Below, piece by piece: positions 61,427 through 64,000 of a stretch of DNA of 64,000 bases; positions within the stretch are counted from its first letter, which is position 1; every line of letters starts with the position of its first letter. Where the stretch lies: contig CAMAWD010000005.1 of the NCBI GenBank assembly GCA_945861785.1, positions 1-64,000 on the forward strand. Reading direction: 5' to 3'. This DNA is from Rhodoferax sp. OV413 (GTDB taxonomy: Bacteria; Pseudomonadota; Gammaproteobacteria; Burkholderiales; Burkholderiaceae_C). Position numbers and translations under genes: made by a program. The notes under the pieces are model-generated. The model was not told where the DNA came from, did not search any database, and worked only from the letters and a program-made list of their open reading frames with translations.

Positions 61427-62665
61427 ATGACAAGCGCCGTTGCCCCGGATATCGACCTGGACGATCTGCTGGGCGATGAGGCCATCAACCATCCGGAGAG
61501 GTACTACGCGAAACTTCGCCAGAAGAGCCCGGTGCTCTGGAACAAGCGCTGGAAAGGCTGGATAGTGACCAGCCACGAAGCGGTACTGGCGGGGTATCGC
61601 GACGCGGCGCGTTTGTCGTCCGACCGCTTTTCCGGTCCGTTCGGAGCCGAGTTGCGGAACGCGGAATCCAGCAGCCAGCAGTTGCTGGGCTTTCTGTCGA
61701 AATTCTTTGTCTGGAAGGATCCTCCGTACCACACGCGGGCACGGGCACTGGTCAACCGGGCGTTCGTACCCAAGAATCTGGAGGTTATACGCCCGAGCAT
61801 CCAGAAGTTGGTACGTGAGTTGGCCGACCCGCTACGGGGCGGCGAACCGGTAGATTTTCTTTCCCGATTTGCTTTCAATTTGCCCGTCATCGTCATATCC
61901 GAGTTCCTGGGCGTCCCCCAGGAGGCGAGGAACGATCTGCACGCATGGTCGGAGGATCTGGGGGCCGTCATCTTCGTGCGCGGGCATGACGATGAAAAGC
62001 TCAAGCGCGGCGAGGCGGCGATGACAAAACTCGCGGACCTGCTGCGGCCCATCGTGCAGGACCGCATCGCGGCGCCGCGGGAAGACGTTCTGTCCGCCTT
62101 TGCGCAGCCGAACGAAAACGGGGAGCGTCTTTCGGAAGACGAAATCATCGCCAATGCCGCATTGATGGTTTTTGCCGGTCATGAAACCACGATGAATCTG
62201 CTGGCGAACGGCATCGTGGCGTTCCACCAGTTTCCCGACCAATGGCAAATGCTTCGCAAGGATCCGACACTGGCTCCAAAGGCGACCGAGGAGATGTTGC
62301 GATTCGACGGCCCCATCCGCGGACTCGGCCGCTGGGCCAAGGAGTCGTTCGACTTCTCGGGCCAGCGTATCGCGCAGGGAGACCGTGTTCTGCTGGTGCA
62401 GCATGCCGCGAATCGCGATCCGGCAGCTTTCGATGAACCCGACAAACTGGACATCACGCGTTGGCCGAATCGGCATGCCGCCTTTGGCCAGGGCATCCAT
62501 ACCTGCATGGGCGCGCCGCTGGCCCGCATGGAAGTGCAGGAAGCGCTGACCTATCTGGCGGGCGAGTTTGTGTCGATAGAGGTCACCACGCCCAAGTTGG
62601 AATACAACCCGACCATCGTGTCGCGCAGCCTGAAGCAACTCAACGTAAGGTTTCACGAATCATGA
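61427..62665 (+). CDS. Cytochrome P450
   Basis: 412 residues from ATG 61427. I-helix MVFAGHETTMNLLANGIVAF (oxygen-activation Thr), K-helix EEMLRFDGP with Glu-x-x-Arg, heme-binding loop FGQGIHTCMGAPLARME with the proximal Cys. Length and motifs fit bacterial soluble class I P450s. It would hydroxylate the pathway substrate using electrons from the ferredoxin encoded next. Own operator-like site upstream. Confidence 0.95.
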   Translation: MTSAVAPDIDLDDLLGDEAINHPERYYAKLRQKSPVLWNKRWKGWIVTSHEAVLAGYRDAARLSSDRFSGPFGAELRNAESSSQQLLGFLSKFFVWKDPPYHTRARALVNRAFVPKNLEVIRPSIQKLVRELADPLRGGEPVDFLSRFAFNLPVIVISEFLGVPQEARNDLHAWSEDLGAVIFVRGHDDEKLKRGEAAMTKLADLLRPIVQDRIAAPREDVLSAFAQPNENGERLSEDEIIANAALMVFAGHETTMNLLANGIVAFHQFPDQWQMLRKDPTLAPKATEEMLRFDGPIRGLGRWAKESFDFSGQRIAQGDRVLLVQHAANRDPAAFDEPDKLDITRWPNRHAAFGQGIHTCMGAPLARMEVQEALTYLAGEFVSIEVTTPKLEYNPTIVSRSLKQLNVRFHES

Positions 62666-62874
62666 GCGATCAGCACGCTGCCGTACCGCGCGCCGAAGTA
62701 GACCATCACCTGTGCATGGGCACGTCGATGTGCACGCAGGCAGCTGCGCGCGCCTTCAGGCTCAATCAGGATGGACAGGCCGAGTTTCAGGGCGTGGGCC
62801 TGGCCACGCTGGATGAACTCCGCGAAGCGGCTATGTCCTGCCCGATGGCAGCGATCAACATCGTGGAAGAGTAA
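62662..62874 (+). CDS. 3Fe-4S ferredoxin
   Basis: 70 residues, ATG overlapping the P450 stop (ATGA). Cluster Cys pattern CMGTSMC (residues 18, 24) and SCPMAAINI (Cys 60) fits P450-linked 3Fe-4S ferredoxins, with only three Cys in the CxxxxxC...C arrangement. Hands electrons to the P450. The reductase is not in the window. Confidence 0.9.
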   Translation: MSDQHAAVPRAEVDHHLCMGTSMCTQAAARAFRLNQDGQAEFQGVGLATLDELREAAMSCPMAAINIVEE

Positions 62875-62922
62875 GCGCGCGGTTGGACCCGCTCGCGCGG
62901 GCCGACCCGTAGTCGACAGATG

Positions 62923-63594
62923 CTATTCGCTGGCCTGTCGGCGTTTGCGCTTGACCAGCAGACCGTTTAGAAGAATCTCGGCAAAACCTTCGCCGATCTG
63001 ATCCGGCCGCAGCTCGCCGCCGCCGGGCCGGTACCAGCGGTGCGCCCAGTTAATTGCGCCTATGACCGCCATGGTCGCGACGCCGATAGGCAGCTGCAGC
63101 GTGAACTCACCTTCGTTGATGCCCTGCTCGAGGATCTTGCGCATGGCCCTGTAGTAGCGCTCGGACCAGCCTTTGATTTCCTTGCTCCAGGAATTCCGTT
63201 CGTTGGAGAGCGTCGGAAAATTCTCCTGGAGAAAAACATGCAGATAGGGAAAGGAGTCGCTGTAGCTTTCCATCAAGCCGGTAAAAGCCAGGCGCAACTT
63301 GTCACCCGCCGATGTCTTGGCGTTGGCGAGCGCCTCGATGACCGCGATGTTGGTCGTGGCGGCTTCTCGCACCACCTGCTGGAACAGCTCCTGCTTGGAA
63401 CCGACGTAGTAATACAGCGATGCGCGGTCGGTTCCAAGTTTTTCCGCGATGTCCGCGATGGTCGCCGCCTGGTAGCCCTTGTCCAGAAAAACCTCGGCTG
63501 CTTTCTGCAGGATTTCCTTGCGGCGTTCTTGATAGAACTCGCTGCTCTCCTTGGCGTTGGCGACGCGTCTGAGACCAATTTTTGTTCCAGCCAT
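62923..63594 (-). CDS. TetR-family transcriptional regulator
   Basis: 223 residues. DNA-binding domain: RRKEILQKAAEVFLDKGYQA, TIADIAEKLGTDRASLYYYV, GSKQELFQQVV. C-terminal ligand domain of FadR/AcrR type. Convergent with the ferredoxin gene. The TCAACA-n4-TGTTGA repeats at 58021, 58875-58908 and 61334 are natural candidates for its operators, which would make it the repressor of the region-4 pathway, relieved by an acyl-CoA. Confidence 0.9.
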   Translation of the reverse strand: MAGTKIGLRRVANAKESSEFYQERRKEILQKAAEVFLDKGYQAATIADIAEKLGTDRASLYYYVGSKQELFQQVVREAATTNIAVIEALANAKTSAGDKLRLAFTGLMESYSDSFPYLHVFLQENFPTLSNERNSWSKEIKGWSERYYRAMRKILEQGINEGEFTLQLPIGVATMAVIGAINWAHRWYRPGGGELRPDQIGEGFAEILLNGLLVKRKRRQASE

Positions 63595-63608
63595 GTCTGT
63601 TTCCCTGT

Positions 63609-64000
63609 TTAACGCGACAACTCGGCCATATCGACTTCATCTGACCAAACAAGCAGCGATTGTGCCTTAGGCAGGCGGCGCTGGATGGTGTCGGCGAGCA
63701 GATCCCGGGCCATGCAAGCTGGCCCGGGAGACGGAGGCGGCTTCAGCGCGCCACCGGTTTGCGGCTGGTGTCTTGGCAAGCGACTTTTCGGCGTATGTGT
63801 TGTCGAAAAACTTCTTTGGATCGAAGGGCGTGCCGTCGGGCACACTCAGAACACCGACCGCTTTCGCAAAGTTCACCGTGTCGGCGAGCGCCTTCTCCGA
63901 GAAAGTGCCGTCGGCGTTGCAGCCAGGCTTGGCCAGCATCCATTGCGCCGCGAACTCCGTCTTACACGCTTCCTGGTATTTCGGGGGCATCAGACGCAGC
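63609..64000 (-). CDS. ABC-type (NMT1/THI5-like) substrate-binding protein, C-terminal part, start beyond window
   Basis: A minus-strand frame entering from the right edge reads MPPKYQEACKTEFAAQWMLA, GTFSEKALADTVNFAKAVGV and FDPKKFFDNTYAEKSL, matching the C-terminal lobe of ABC nitrate/taurine-type binding proteins. In that frame it ends at 63667; a second frame in the same region ends LPKAQSLLVWSDEVDMAELS and its TAA at 63609, so one of the two is frameshifted or the end is a junction with another gene. The start is outside the window. Confidence 0.6.

Noticed and set aside
1-64000. CRISPR arrays, rRNA genes, plasmid or chromosome origins
   Set aside because: No regularly spaced repeats, rRNA cores or DnaA-box clusters were seen.

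Overview
The window is GC-rich beta-proteobacterial DNA. Gene content and order (murB/yajQ, plsY, prfB with its programmed frameshift, pepN followed by an fbp remnant, Bug-type and TRAP binding proteins, IclR pairs, AtuA) point to Burkholderiales, most likely Comamonadaceae (Rhodoferax, Polaromonas or Variovorax type). This is inferred from protein families only, because no database search was possible.

Region 1 (1-13407) is mostly conserved chromosome. The left edge holds the 3' end of an ISL3-type transposase. Then come a molybdopterin-fold periplasmic protein with a hybrid sensor kinase, murB, yajQ, a retropepsin-like protease, a degenerate HD-domain protein, plsY, a YbaK-type tRNA editing protein, an alpha/beta hydrolase, prfB, a HAD phosphatase and pepN. 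A gutted fbp pseudogene and tRNA-Thr(CGT) close the region.

Region 2 (13408-26002) looks like an accessory island next to the tRNA. A BrnT/BrnA toxin-antitoxin pair, an hsdR scrap and a DUF4143-type ATPase stand at its left end. A HigB/HigA-like pair and an integrase fragment stand at its right end. Between them lies a seven-gene operon (17674-24107) of exported proteins. It includes a CsgG-like protein, an LPP20-like protein, a Tat-signal protein and a small anchored protein. It matches no system I know and is the best candidate here for an undescribed system.

Region 3 (26010-52051) is a catabolic island for CoA-linked degradation of an organic acid or terpenoid-like compound. It lies between two direct copies of a fasciclin-gene segment of about 297 bp, roughly 98 percent identical. 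It encodes acyl-CoA dehydrogenases, enoyl-CoA hydratase, CaiB CoA-transferase, aldehyde dehydrogenases, 3-hydroxyisobutyrate-type dehydrogenase, thiolase, SDRs, AtuA plus its small partner, a Bug binding protein and a TRAP transporter. Two tandem pairs of IclR regulators overlap by ATGA. A shared 17-bp palindrome (consensus GTTYCRCAARSCGRAAC) occurs at four places in the regions around or upstream of these units. Many genes are fragmentary: a MaoC/ACAD/CitE mosaic, a thiolase with an inverted 17-bp patch, an aldehyde dehydrogenase with an amber codon and a truncated MaoC.

Region 4 (52225-64000) starts with Bug-protein and IS scraps. A second catabolic unit follows: CoA-transferase, cyclase, DUF35 OB-fold protein, two thiolase-like proteins lacking the catalytic Cys, SDR, a broken ACAD, an ACAD fragment fused to enoyl-CoA hydratase, cytochrome P450, 3Fe-4S ferredoxin and a TetR regulator. 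Inverted repeats of the TCAACA-n4-TGTTGA type lie upstream of its three transcription units and are the likely TetR operators. The gene set resembles P450-initiated ring or side-chain degradation with a retro-aldol step.
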